Source: Limnohabitans planktonicus II-D5 (lineage in GTDB: Bacteria; Pseudomonadota; Gammaproteobacteria; Burkholderiales; Burkholderiaceae_C). From it: DNA of 64,000 nt. Position 1 is the first letter of the stretch; every line of letters begins with the position of its first letter. Location of the stretch: the NCBI RefSeq assembly GCF_001270065.2, contig NZ_LFYT02000007.1:85392-149391 (forward strand), written 5' to 3'. Under the pieces are notes generated by a model. The model was not told the DNA's origin. It was given only the letters and a program-made list of their open reading frames with translations, and ran no database searches. Below are positions 35,829 through 45,262 of this stretch, piece by piece. A program made the position numbers and the translations under genes.

Positions 35829-37046
35829 ATGAGCATGCATCCTTATCAAAGATCCGTCCTTGTCGCCGGTGGTGGCATTGGCGGTCTGGCCGCCGCCCTC
35901 GCTTTGGTGCGCCAGGGCTTTCAGGTCACCGTGCTCGAACAAGCCTCCGAAATTGGCGAGATCGGCGCGGGCATCCAGCTCGGCCCCAACGCCTTCCACG
36001 CCTTTGACGCTTTGGGCATTGGTGACAAAGCCCGTGGCCGCGCCGTCTACACCGACTTCATGGTCATGCACGACGCGATCGACGAATACCAGGTCGGCAA
36101 GATCCCCACCGACGATAAATTCCGCCAGCGTTTTGGCAACCCCTATGCCGTGATCCACCGCGCCGATGTGCATTTGTCTTTACTCGAAGGCGCGCAAGAA
36201 ACCGGACAAGTTCAATTTCACACCAACACCCGCGTGGTCCGCATTGAGCAAGACGACACGAGCGTGACCGTGTGGGACCAAAACGGCAAGGCTTTTCAGG
36301 GCTGCGCCCTGATCGGGGCCGATGGCGTCAAGTCGGTGGTGCGCGAGCAGTTTGTGGGCGACCCGGCCCGAGTCACGGGCCATGTGGTCTACCGCGCCGT
36401 GGTCGACAAAAAAGACTTTCCAGCCGATCTGCAATGGAACGCAGCCGCCATCTGGGTGGGCCCCAACTGCCACCTGGTGCACTACCCGCTGCGCGGTGGC
36501 GAGCAGTACAACGTGGTGGTCACCTTCCACAGCCGCGAGCCAGAAGAATGGGGCGTCAAAGACGGCAACAAAGAAGAAGTGCAAAGTTACTTCCAGGGCA
36601 TTTGCCCCAGGGCCCGCCAGCTGATTGACCTGCCCAAGACCTGGAAACGCTGGGCAACAGCCGACCGCGAGCCGATTGGCCAGTGGACCTATGGCCGCGT
36701 GACCCTGCTGGGCGACGCGGCCCACCCCACCACGCAGTACATGGCCCAAGGCGCCTGCATGGCGATGGAAGACGCTGTCACTTTGGGCGAAGCCTTGCGC
36801 ACGCACCACAACGACTGGCCCAAGGCTTTGGACATGTACCAACGCGCCCGCGTGGCCCGCACCGCCCGCATCGTGCTCTCCAGCCGCGAGATGGGGCGCA
36901 TCTACCACGCCAAAGGTGTGGAGCGTTTGGTGCGCAACGACCTGTGGCGCGGCCGCAGCCCCGAGCGCTTTTATGATGCGATGGAGTGGCTGTATGGCTG
37001 GAACGTCAGCAACTGCCTCGACGCCGCTATTGATCCTGCGCGCTGA
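35829..37046 (+). CDS. nagX: 3-Hydroxybenzoate 6-monooxygenase (class A flavoprotein)
   Basis: 405 aa. FAD-binding GGGIGGLAAALALVRQG at residue 14, the DG-type motif GADGVKSVVR near 160, and the FAD/NADH-linked VTLLGDAAHPTTQYMAQGA near 290. The enzyme hydroxylates 3-hydroxybenzoate to gentisate using NADH and O2. The function is read mainly from the next three genes, which form a complete gentisate route; salicylate-type hydroxylases share the same fold, so substrate specificity is inferred. Confidence 0.85.
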   Translation: MSMHPYQRSVLVAGGGIGGLAAALALVRQGFQVTVLEQASEIGEIGAGIQLGPNAFHAFDALGIGDKARGRAVYTDFMVMHDAIDEYQVGKIPTDDKFRQRFGNPYAVIHRADVHLSLLEGAQETGQVQFHTNTRVVRIEQDDTSVTVWDQNGKAFQGCALIGADGVKSVVREQFVGDPARVTGHVVYRAVVDKKDFPADLQWNAAAIWVGPNCHLVHYPLRGGEQYNVVVTFHSREPEEWGVKDGNKEEVQSYFQGICPRARQLIDLPKTWKRWATADREPIGQWTYGRVTLLGDAAHPTTQYMAQGACMAMEDAVTLGEALRTHHNDWPKALDMYQRARVARTARIVLSSREMGRIYHAKGVERLVRNDLWRGRSPERFYDAMEWLYGWNVSNCLDAAIDPAR

Positions 37047-37073
37047 TGTTTGAATTTTGTACACCGGTATCTC

Positions 37074-37149
37074 GTAGGTCGGTGGCTTTAACCCCGACAT
37101 TGCGGGCTTCGGCGTAGGCTGCATGTCGAGGCTAAAGCCACCGACCTAC
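37074..37149. repeat. Variant solo palindrome of the repeat family
   Basis: Starts GTAGGTCGGTGGCTTTAACC and ends AAAGCCACCGACCTAC. The outer arms match the family, but the inner arms read GGCTTTA and TAAAGCC instead of GGTCGAAG and its partner. Both sides changed together, so pairing is kept. It lies between the monooxygenase and dioxygenase genes. Confidence 0.85.
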
Positions 37150-37196
37150 AACTGCCTAGACGCGACGCAACACAACTGATTGGACGGAGAAACAAC

Positions 37197-38234
37197 ATGA
37201 ACGACCTTGGACGTATCGAAGACCTGCCCGCAGACTATGTGCAGGATCTGCGCAATGTGAACCTCGTGCCCCTGTGGCCCAGCCTGCGCGGCGTGCTGCC
37301 CCCCAAGGTGCCCACCCGCCAGACCCAGCCCACCTGCTGGGCTTACAAAGACATCAAGCCCCTGCTGCTCAAAGCGGGCGAGCTGACCCCGATTGAAAAA
37401 GCCGAGCGCCGCGTGCTGGTGCTGGCCAACCCAGGTCACGGGCTCGACAAAATGCAGGCCTCAGCCGCCATGTACTTGGGCATGCAACTGCTCATGCCCG
37501 GCGAGTGGGCCCCCAGCCACCGCCACACACCCAACGCGGTGCGCATGGTGGTGGAAGGCGAAGGCGCCTGGACCACGGTGGACGGCGAGAAATGCCCCAT
37601 GAGCCGGGGCGACTTGATCCTGACCCCCACGGGCCTGTGGCACGAACACGGCCATGACGGCACCGAGCCTGTGATCTGGCTCGATGTGCTGGACTTGCCC
37701 TTGGTCTATTACATGGAGGCCAGCTACCACATCAACGGCGACCGCCAGACCGTGGTGCCCGGCCAGGGCGACAAACAATACGCCCGTGGCGGCGTGGTGC
37801 CCTCACATGTGTTTGAGCGCAGCAAGAAGGCTTATCCCATGCTGCGCTACGCATGGAAAGACGCCAAGGCCGCGCTCGAATCTCTGGCCGCAGACGATGC
37901 CGGTTTGGAGCAGGTGCAAGTGACTTACACCAACCCCGAAACCGGTGGCGACGCCGAAAACATTTTGGGCTTTTACGCCCTGATGCTGCGCCCCGGCCAG
38001 ACCCTGCGCTTGAGCGCCCGTTCGCCTGCGCAGGTGTTTCACGTCATCGAAGGCGCTGTGCAAGCGCAGATCGTGGCCAGCACTTTCACCCTGGCCGAAG
38101 CCGACACCTGCTGCGCGCCCGGCTACGAGGCTGTGACGCTGAGCAACCTGAACACCGAGCAGCCTGCATTCGTGTTCATCGCCGATGAATCGCCGCTGCA
38201 CCGCAAGTTGGGTGTGTACGAGAACCGGGGCTGA
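37197..38234 (+). CDS. nagI: Gentisate 1,2-dioxygenase
   Basis: 345 aa, normal length for the family. Bicupin: the first cupin carries GEWAPSHRHTPNAVRMVVEG (iron-binding His residues) and the second has PGQTLRLSARSPAQVFHVIEG. Ring cleavage of gentisate gives maleylpyruvate. It follows the monooxygenase after a solo palindromic repeat and precedes fumarylpyruvate hydrolase. Confidence 0.93.
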   Translation: MNDLGRIEDLPADYVQDLRNVNLVPLWPSLRGVLPPKVPTRQTQPTCWAYKDIKPLLLKAGELTPIEKAERRVLVLANPGHGLDKMQASAAMYLGMQLLMPGEWAPSHRHTPNAVRMVVEGEGAWTTVDGEKCPMSRGDLILTPTGLWHEHGHDGTEPVIWLDVLDLPLVYYMEASYHINGDRQTVVPGQGDKQYARGGVVPSHVFERSKKAYPMLRYAWKDAKAALESLAADDAGLEQVQVTYTNPETGGDAENILGFYALMLRPGQTLRLSARSPAQVFHVIEGAVQAQIVASTFTLAEADTCCAPGYEAVTLSNLNTEQPAFVFIADESPLHRKLGVYENRG

Positions 38235-38246
38235 TGTCCCGCATTT

Positions 38247-38317
38247 GTAGGAGCTTGCCTGCAAGCGATGGCCTGCGGACCGCAAGCGCTTGAATCGCCA
38301 GCAGGCTGGCTCCTACA
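38247..38317. repeat. REP-like inverted repeat, second family
   Basis: GTAGGAGCTTGCCTGCAAGCG and CAGCAGGCTGGCTCCTAC face each other around a loop of about 35 bp. Same family as 22026-22099. It sits between the dioxygenase and hydrolase genes. Confidence 0.8.
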
Positions 38318-38346
38318 CAAAAACCTTTCACCCTCTGAATGACTCC

Positions 38347-39048
38347 ATGACCTCTTACCTCTTCACCCCTCCCGCCGTTGCCTCCCTGACAGTTCGCGGC
38401 AAAACCGAGCGCTTCCCCGTCAACCGCATCTTCTGCGTGGGCCGCAACTACCACGCACACGCTGTGGAAATGGGCCGTCCCGTCGACAAGAGCGTCGAGC
38501 AAGCCTTCTACTTCACCAAGTCGCCGCAGACCTTGGTGGAGAGTGGCTCAGAAGTGGCCTACCCACCCCGCACCAACAACTACCACTTCGAGATGGAGTT
38601 GGTGCTGGCTATCGGCAAAGCAGGTTTTCGCGTGAGCGAAGCCCAAGCGCATGAGCTGGTGTATGGCTACGCAGCAGGCCTGGACATGACCCGCCGCGAC
38701 CTGCAGCTGGTGGCGCGTGACAAAGGCCGCCCCTGGGACACGGGCAAGGACATCGAGCAAGGCTCGGTCTGCTCCGAGATCGTGCCCATGCCCGGCGTGG
38801 TGATCGAGCGCGGCGCGATTGCGCTGGAAGTCAACGGTGCCACCAAACAGTCGTCCAACGTGGACAAACTGATCTGGAACATCCGTGAAATCATTGCCGA
38901 CCTGTCCACCTACTACCACCTGCAGCCCGGCGACCTGATCTACACCGGCACGCCCGAAGGCGTGGGCCCAGTGCTGCCCGGCGACAAAATCACGGGCCAT
39001 GTGGAAGGCGTGGCAGAAGTGGCGCTGACGATTGGCGCAGCAAAATAA
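38347..39048 (+). CDS. nagK: Fumarylpyruvate hydrolase (FAA hydrolase family)
   Basis: 233 aa from the ATG at 38347. FAH-fold motifs: RIFCVGRNYHAHAVEMG, then the metal-binding FEMELVLAIGK and YAAGLDMTRRDLQ, and the C-terminal PGDLIYTGTPEGVGPV. It splits fumarylpyruvate into fumarate and pyruvate, the last step of the gentisate route. No strong ribosome binding site is seen before the start. Confidence 0.92.
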   Translation: MTSYLFTPPAVASLTVRGKTERFPVNRIFCVGRNYHAHAVEMGRPVDKSVEQAFYFTKSPQTLVESGSEVAYPPRTNNYHFEMELVLAIGKAGFRVSEAQAHELVYGYAAGLDMTRRDLQLVARDKGRPWDTGKDIEQGSVCSEIVPMPGVVIERGAIALEVNGATKQSSNVDKLIWNIREIIADLSTYYHLQPGDLIYTGTPEGVGPVLPGDKITGHVEGVAEVALTIGAAK

Positions 39049-39135
39049 ATCGACGATCCATCTGGCAAGCTCGAACATCCATGCCCCCGCATGGACAGCC
39101 AAGCTTGACTCATCATCACCCACCAGGAGAACACC

Positions 39136-39771
39136 ATGAAGCTCTACAGTTTTTTCAGAAGCGGCACCTCGCACCGACTGCGCATTGCGCTCAACCTCAA
39201 AGGCATCGCCACCGACTATGTGGCGGTAGACCTGCGGGTGGACGAGCAGCAAAACGAAGCGTTCAAGGCCATCAACCCGCAAGGCTTGGTGCCCGCGCTC
39301 GACACCGGCGAGCAAGTGCTGATCCAGTCGCCGGCCATCATCGAGTGGCTGGAAGAAAAATACCCCTCGCCCGCACTGCTGCCCGCAGGTGCTGACGAGC
39401 GCGCTCATGTGCGTGCGCTGGCGGCGATTGTGGGTTGCGACATCCACCCGATCAACAACCGCCGCATTTTGCAAACTTTGCGCCAGCAGTTCGGTGCCGA
39501 CGAAGCCGCCATCAACGCCTGGTGCGGAACATGGATCAGTGACGGGTTTGACGCTTACGAAGCCTTGATTGCCGCCGACACCCAACGTGGCCGCTTCAGC
39601 TTTGGCGATGCGCCCTCCCTGGCCGATGTGTATTTGATCCCGCAAGTGGAAAGCGCCCGCCGCTTCAAGGTGGACCTGTCACGCTGGCCCCTGATCAGCG
39701 CCATCGACCAGGCCTGCGGCGAGCTCGACGCGTTCAAGAACGCCGCTCCGATGGCCCAGCCTGACGCCTGA
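39136..39771 (+). CDS. nagL: Maleylpyruvate isomerase (zeta-class GST)
   Basis: 211 aa. The glutathione-binding opening is SFFRSGTSHRLRIALNLKG, with the Ser-Gly-Thr-Ser-His motif of zeta GSTs, and INPQGLVPAL and QSPAIIEWLEEKYP follow. It isomerises maleylpyruvate to fumarylpyruvate with glutathione. CCAGGAGAACACC precedes the ATG. Last gene of the gentisate set; maleylacetoacetate isomerase is the close alternative, excluded by context. Confidence 0.92.
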   Translation: MKLYSFFRSGTSHRLRIALNLKGIATDYVAVDLRVDEQQNEAFKAINPQGLVPALDTGEQVLIQSPAIIEWLEEKYPSPALLPAGADERAHVRALAAIVGCDIHPINNRRILQTLRQQFGADEAAINAWCGTWISDGFDAYEALIAADTQRGRFSFGDAPSLADVYLIPQVESARRFKVDLSRWPLISAIDQACGELDAFKNAAPMAQPDA

Positions 39772-39789
39772 ATCGTTGGGCGCTTTAGG

Positions 39790-39955
39790 TTGGGCGTTGG
39801 GCGTTGGGCGTTGGGCGTTGGGCGTTGGGCGTTGGGCGTAGATGCTCGGGTGAGTGCGCAATACGCTGAACCCTAAACCCTGAACCCTGAACCCTGAACC
39901 CTGAACCCTGAACCCTGAACGCTGAACGCTGAACGCTGAACGCTCAACGCTAGAC
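39790..39955. repeat. Two heptamer microsatellites between convergent genes
   Basis: TTGGGCG is repeated seven times exactly at 39790-39838. After 26 bp of other sequence, 13 copies of a second heptamer, CCTGAAC drifting to GCTGAAC, fill 39865-39955 and run into the stop codon of the aldo/keto reductase gene. Both periods are 7 bp, so slippage would change length by seven. The shape recalls a G-rich/C-rich telomere-like tract, but it is internal. Confidence 0.95.
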
Positions 39956-40957
39956 GCCAAACACCTCGGTATCCACCTCGCTGTTGGCCTGCGCGTTGTA
40001 GCGGTTACCCGCCACCGTGTTCTGGTTGATCAATGCCTCCAGGCGCATCAACAAAGCCGCGTCCAAGTTCACATCCACCGCCCCCAAGTCATCGCACAAA
40101 TGCGCCACGGACGTGGTGCCGGGGATGGGGATGATGTGGTCCGCCTTGTGCAACAGCCAGGCCAGCGCCAGCTGGGCCGGGCTGCAAGCGGCTTCCCGAG
40201 CCAGGGCATGGTAGCCGGGCAGCAGCTTCTGATTGGCCGCGAAATTGTCCGGGGCAAAACGCGGCATGCTGCGGCGGATGTCCTTGGCGTCCAGACGTTC
40301 GATGTCAATCGGCTCGCCACACAAAAACCCACGGGCCACCGGGCTGAACGCCACAAAGGCGCTGCCCAGTTCACGGCAGGCTTGCAAGAGCGCGATTTCG
40401 GGATTGCGCGTCCACAGCGAATATTCGGTCTGCACCGCTGCAATGGGGTGTACGGCATGCGCTATGCGCAGTGTCTGGGCTGACACCTCGGACAGGCCAA
40501 CGGCTTGAATCTTGCCCTGTCGGACCAAGTCGCTCAACGCACCCACACTGTCTTCAATCGGCACCTTTTTGTCCCAGCGGTGCAGGTAATACAAGTCAAT
40601 CACGTCGGTTTGCAGGCGGCGCAAGGCGTCTTCACAGGTCTTTTTGATCGTCTCCGGACGGCCATCGATCACCCGCACCAGCTTGCCGTCACCCGGGTCC
40701 ACACCCTGCATGCCGCATTTGCTGGCCAGGGTGAACTTTTGGCGGTGGGGCTTCAACACCTTGCCCAGCAAGGTTTCATTAGCGCCAAAGCCATACAAGG
40801 CGGCGGTGTCAAAAAAGGTCACACCCTGGTCGAGCGCCGTGAGCAAGACGCGCTCAGCCTGCTCGGCCGAGACAGGGGTGCCATAAGCGTGGCTCAGGTT
40901 CATGCAGCCCAGGCCGATGGCGCTGACTTTGAAGGAGGCAATGTGTCTATTTTTCAT
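39950..40957 (-). CDS. Aldo/keto reductase
   Basis: 335 aa from the ATG at 40957. Family features: IGLGCMNLSHAYG at the start, FFDTAALYGFGANE (catalytic Asp and Tyr), LASKCGMQG (Lys), IDLYYLHRWD (His) and the NADPH-binding IPIPGTTSVAHL region near the C-terminus. The substrate is not determinable from sequence. The gene is convergent with nagL and ends inside the heptamer repeats. The left terminus of a palindromic element begins about 10 bp upstream of its start. Confidence 0.9.
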   Translation of the reverse strand: MKNRHIASFKVSAIGLGCMNLSHAYGTPVSAEQAERVLLTALDQGVTFFDTAALYGFGANETLLGKVLKPHRQKFTLASKCGMQGVDPGDGKLVRVIDGRPETIKKTCEDALRRLQTDVIDLYYLHRWDKKVPIEDSVGALSDLVRQGKIQAVGLSEVSAQTLRIAHAVHPIAAVQTEYSLWTRNPEIALLQACRELGSAFVAFSPVARGFLCGEPIDIERLDAKDIRRSMPRFAPDNFAANQKLLPGYHALAREAACSPAQLALAWLLHKADHIIPIPGTTSVAHLCDDLGAVDVNLDAALLMRLEALINQNTVAGNRYNAQANSEVDTEVFGV

Positions 40958-40966
40958 CCCGACATC

Positions 40967-41385
40967 ATATTGATTCGGCCACTTGAAGTTTTCAATGCTC
41001 AATGAAGTTGTAGGTCGGTGGTCAAAGACCCCGACATGGGCCAGCGCCCAACCCCATCATGTCGGACTCTGCGAGTACCGACCTACAGAATCCCTCGCAG
41101 GTCGGTGGTAGAAGACCCCGACGTTTGCGTCGAATCGGCACTGCACCTGGGCAGGCGATACCGGTCACGCGGCGACTTGTCGGACTCTGCGAGTGCCGAC
41201 CTACAGGATCCCTCGCAGGTCGGCGGTCGAAGACCCCGACATTTGCGTCGAATCTTCACTGCACCTGGGCAGGCGATACCGGTCATGCAGCGAATTGTCG
41301 GACTCTGCGAGTGCCGACCTACAGAATCCTCGTAGGTCGGTGGTCGAAGACCCCGACATGGGCCTGCGCCAAAACCCATCATGTT
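40967..41385. repeat. Array of four palindromic repeats with one outer terminus
   Basis: Left outer end GATTCGGCCACTTGAAGTTT, with TCAATGCTCAA after it, then cores starting at 41010, 41097, 41215 and 41332. The second and third share a loop (CTGCACCTGGGCAGGCGATA) not found in the other arrays. The last core is cut about 85 bp before the DUF748 stop and has no right outer end. Confidence 0.9.
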
Positions 41386-41470
41386 GCCCCCCACAGGCTC
41401 AAACCCTGGCAACGCAGCCCCTTGTCAGCCCCAACCCTGGCGTCAGCCTTGCAACTCAACTCAACTCAAC

Positions 41471-44400
41471 TTAACGCAGGGCAAGGGTCAGCGTGGCTCG
41501 GGGTGTGAAGCCCGCTGCCTTGGCCGTATCCGTGCGCGCTGTGCCCATGAAAATTTGCCCAGCGGGCACTTTCCTGGCCATCAACGCATCTCGCACAGCC
41601 GCACCTCGCGCCTCGGCCAAAGACTGCATATTGGCCGGCGTCACATCCATGGCCGCCAAGAGCAAAGCCGTCATGTCGGCGGGCGAGATGTCTTTGGGCA
41701 AGCCCAGCAGATTGAGCGGCTTGGGCACGTTAGAGCGCCGATAAACAGCCTTGAGCAAGGCCTCCTGTTCGTCGGCAGACAGGCCGGTTGCTGATGTCTC
41801 ATCCTGACCCTCACGTCTAAGCTTGCGGCGTTTTTCTGCCAAGAGCTGGTCCTGCAGCCTGGCCTGACGATAGGCCTCACGCTCGGTGTCCATGTCGCTG
41901 TAGCCCGCCACCGTGAGCTGCAAATTCGGGCGATCCATCAAGGCTTGTGCCACCTTTTGCAGGGACTGTTCAGCCTCATCGGTCATTGAGGCGGTGCCAG
42001 GGGCAAAGCCCAACTGCTGAAGCTCTTCTTGCCCGCTCAAAAGACCCGTGATCAGATTCAGCGGCGAGGTGATCGCCTTTCCCACCAGGTTCATCAGCAG
42101 CTTCCAGACAATGGCACCTACGCGAAAATCCGGGTCATTGATGGAGCCGCTCACGGGCAGCTGGATGTCAATCACGCCCTGACTGTCCGCCAGCAAAGCA
42201 GCCGCCAACTTGAACGGCAGATTGGGCGCCGTACTGTCTTCGGCACGATCACTGAAACGCAATTGATGGAGGATGAGCTGATGGTTCGCCTGCAAATCAC
42301 CCTCGCGGTCCAGGTGGTAGTTCAGTGTGGCTGAGAGCTTGCCGCGCTCAATGCCATAGCCTGCGTATTTGCTGCTGTAGGGCGACAGCTGGGGCAATTC
42401 CAGGTCACGCAACTGCCCTTTCACATCCAGCACCATGGGTTTGACCAGTGGATTGATGAGGCCCTCGACCTCGACACTGGCCGAGCCAGCGCCCAAGCCG
42501 CGCAGGCTCAGCTTGGCCAATTCAGGTGCCTGTGCACTGGCCACCTGGTTGGAGACCGCCGACAAACTGCCGCTCAGGCCGTGCAGCTCGGTGGAGACAT
42601 GGGGCTGCACATACACGTCAGAAAAAGCCACCCGCCCGTTGACCAAGGCCATCGGCCCCAGTGCAATCACGGGCTGCAGCCCTACAGCGGCCGCATGGGA
42701 CGCATGGGGCGCAGGTGCCACTGGCGAACCCTTGCGCAAGCCCAGCCAATTGAGGTGCCCTTCTGCATCAATCGCAATGCGGGCTGAAAAATCACTGAGC
42801 ACGGTTTGCGCCACCTTCAGGCTGTGCAAGGCACCGGCCTGAATGCTCACATCCAAGCCACGCAAATTCAGGTTTTTGGCATCCAGCAAGGGCGCATGTG
42901 TGGACCGCTCTTCGGTACGCAAGGCGCTCAGGGTCAGATCACCTTGCAGGCCCAGGCCCAAACCCGCTGGTGCCAAGCGCACATCCAGTGCCCCGGCATA
43001 GCTCAGGTCTGCACGCTTGAACGTCACATCCAGCACGGGGGCCAGATAAGGCCCCAACCTGTGCGCCGGAAACTTGTCCATCTGCAAGCGACCCGACAGT
43101 GCCAAGGGCTGAGCTGGGGTGCCGGATTTTGACGGTTCGGGCCAATGAACACGGCCATCAAAATCGACACGCCCGGGCGCTCGCCGGGTTTCACGACCGT
43201 CTTGACCACTTTCTCGGCGCACATTGACAACCGTCAGTTGTCCTTGCAAGGTCATCGGCTCATGTGCCTGGCCCGTGTCGTGCCAAGCCCCGGTGAGCAT
43301 GTTCACATCTTGCAATTGCAGCTGCACCCCGGCAGGCACAGCGCGATCATCCCAATGGACTTGCCCGCCAGTGACCCGAACCTGGTGAACACCCCCTGTC
43401 CAAGGCTTTTGGCCCGGTGCCTTGGCCCCAAGCGCAGTGGAAATGGCCTGATCTGTAGACGCGGGGGCTGAAGCTGCCCCAACGGCAGGCGCAAGCTGCC
43501 AGTCTTCAAACATCCAGCGCCCGTTGGCTTGACGCATGATTTTGGCCACCGGCCCAGTCCACGCCAGTTGCCCCACCCGCCACTGCGACCGCAGCCAGTC
43601 CACCTCCAACTGCGCCAACTCCAGCGAGTCCCAGGACAGATCCGGCTGATTGGGCGACCCCACAGACACCTTGTCCAAACGCAGCAAGGGTGCCTTGAGC
43701 AACATCTGCCCATCACCGGCCCCAGCTGAGCTGGCGGTTTTCCAGTCCAGCGTCATATCTGCAGAAATTTGCCCCGCCATCTGGTTCAACAACTCTGGGC
43801 GCACATGCGCGGCGCCATAGCCCGCACCTGCAGCCAAGGGCAGCGCTTTGGCGTTCATGCGCAATTGCCCACTGGTCAAGTTGGTTTCGCCCTGCCAGCG
43901 GATGCGTCCACCCTCCAGCGTTGCCGAGCCCTCCAGTTTGGCCAAGCCCCCAGATGCGCCCGTGGGCCACTTCAGGTCATTGGCCTTGAGCACCACATCC
44001 CCCATCGACAGCTGGGTGGGCACAGGTGTGCTGGCATCGACCCAATGCACTTGCCCGCCCGAAATGTGCAGGCGCTGCAAGCTGAACACAGGTGCAGGCC
44101 CCGCAGGCGCAGCGATTGCTGGGGCCACTTGGCCTGGGGCCTTGTCCGAAGCCACAGGCCACAAGGCCTGCAATTGCCCCTGAGCATTCCGGCGCACATG
44201 CAGCACCGGCTGCACCACCTCCAGCGAAGCGAGCTTGAACACCTGCTCGAGCGGTCGCCATTCATCGACTTGCAGCGCCAGGCTGGCCACTTCAAACAGC
44301 GGCAAAGCGGCATTTTGTCCGGCAGCTTTTTCCTGCAATTGCACGCCCTGTGCCGACAACTGCCCCGACACCCCGACTTGTGGACTGTCCGTTTGCTTGA

Positions 44401-45205
44401 ACGTCACCGTCAAGTCCAGATCTCCCCGCCCCTGCGTCCAGCGCACGGGCCATGCAGCAGGCCAGTAGCGCACATAAGGAGCCACATCCAGCCCTTTGAT
44501 GTGAAGTTGGGCCTGTGCGCGCCGGTCGTCGGCAAAAGGCGCCGTTTCGGCTTCACTGTCAAACCCCACACCGTTGAGCTTGAATGCCAAACGTGGCTGC
44601 GTGCTGACCTCGCGGCGCGCACCGATGTTGCTCAAAAACGGGATGTGCAGCGTCACATCATCCAGGGTGTGTGTGAGCGACTTGGGCGCATCGTGAAACA
44701 CCATCCGCCCCCCTTCAATGCGCACATTGAAGAGCGAAAAACGAGGCATCTGTCCGGGACCGGCACCTGGCTGTCGACCCAGGCCCAGCAAGTCGTCCAC
44801 ATCAAAATGTCCCTGCCCTGAATGCGCCAGCTGCCACCGCGGCTGGCTGACCACCACTTCGTCCAGCACGGGTGCCCCATGCCACAAAGACGCCAGCGCC
44901 AGATTCAGGCGCACCTCCTCAATTTGCAAGGGCGGCGACGCTGTAAGCTGCGCAGCGCCTGCTGGCCCCATGCGCAAGCCCCGCAGCACCAGCGCCATCG
45001 ACCAAGGCTGAAACGACACGGAATCGACCTTCACGACACGCCCCAAGGCCTGACTGCCCTGCGTCTGCACCAGCCAACGTGCCCCCCAAGGAACGCACAG
45101 GGCGCTGAGTCCCCACAGCAGCGCCCAGCCCACCAGCACACCCGCCACCCAACGCCAGCCGCTGTGTAGGCGACGCCATTTTGGAAATAATTCTTTGTGA
45201 TTCAT
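41471..45205 (-). CDS. Giant AsmA-like DUF748 protein
   Basis: 1244 aa. One N-terminal membrane anchor (WRWVAGVLVGWALLWGLSAL) is followed by a very long beta-rich periplasmic part with DUF748 features, e.g. VRLNLALASLWHGAPVLDEV and repeated DVTLHIPF- and DLDLTVTF-like strands. The C-terminus includes an OmpA-like tail: LQLTVAGYSDMDTEREAYRQA and EARGAAVRDALMARKVP. AsmA/TamB-type proteins form grooves that carry lipids between membranes; that role here is inference from fold class. A gap of 57 bp after arsA suggests co-transcription. Confidence 0.85.
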   Translation of the reverse strand: MNHKELFPKWRRLHSGWRWVAGVLVGWALLWGLSALCVPWGARWLVQTQGSQALGRVVKVDSVSFQPWSMALVLRGLRMGPAGAAQLTASPPLQIEEVRLNLALASLWHGAPVLDEVVVSQPRWQLAHSGQGHFDVDDLLGLGRQPGAGPGQMPRFSLFNVRIEGGRMVFHDAPKSLTHTLDDVTLHIPFLSNIGARREVSTQPRLAFKLNGVGFDSEAETAPFADDRRAQAQLHIKGLDVAPYVRYWPAAWPVRWTQGRGDLDLTVTFKQTDSPQVGVSGQLSAQGVQLQEKAAGQNAALPLFEVASLALQVDEWRPLEQVFKLASLEVVQPVLHVRRNAQGQLQALWPVASDKAPGQVAPAIAAPAGPAPVFSLQRLHISGGQVHWVDASTPVPTQLSMGDVVLKANDLKWPTGASGGLAKLEGSATLEGGRIRWQGETNLTSGQLRMNAKALPLAAGAGYGAAHVRPELLNQMAGQISADMTLDWKTASSAGAGDGQMLLKAPLLRLDKVSVGSPNQPDLSWDSLELAQLEVDWLRSQWRVGQLAWTGPVAKIMRQANGRWMFEDWQLAPAVGAASAPASTDQAISTALGAKAPGQKPWTGGVHQVRVTGGQVHWDDRAVPAGVQLQLQDVNMLTGAWHDTGQAHEPMTLQGQLTVVNVRRESGQDGRETRRAPGRVDFDGRVHWPEPSKSGTPAQPLALSGRLQMDKFPAHRLGPYLAPVLDVTFKRADLSYAGALDVRLAPAGLGLGLQGDLTLSALRTEERSTHAPLLDAKNLNLRGLDVSIQAGALHSLKVAQTVLSDFSARIAIDAEGHLNWLGLRKGSPVAPAPHASHAAAVGLQPVIALGPMALVNGRVAFSDVYVQPHVSTELHGLSGSLSAVSNQVASAQAPELAKLSLRGLGAGSASVEVEGLINPLVKPMVLDVKGQLRDLELPQLSPYSSKYAGYGIERGKLSATLNYHLDREGDLQANHQLILHQLRFSDRAEDSTAPNLPFKLAAALLADSQGVIDIQLPVSGSINDPDFRVGAIVWKLLMNLVGKAITSPLNLITGLLSGQEELQQLGFAPGTASMTDEAEQSLQKVAQALMDRPNLQLTVAGYSDMDTEREAYRQARLQDQLLAEKRRKLRREGQDETSATGLSADEQEALLKAVYRRSNVPKPLNLLGLPKDISPADMTALLLAAMDVTPANMQSLAEARGAAVRDALMARKVPAGQIFMGTARTDTAKAAGFTPRATLTLALR

Positions 45206-45262
45206 AGAGGCCCCGATTCTCTATGATCCTCGGGCCCCCATCGTGGCCAACTGTGCATCGAC

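Noticed and set aside
39790..39955. True telomere or linear-replicon end
   Set aside because: The heptamers are internal, between ordinary genes, with continuous sequence on both sides.
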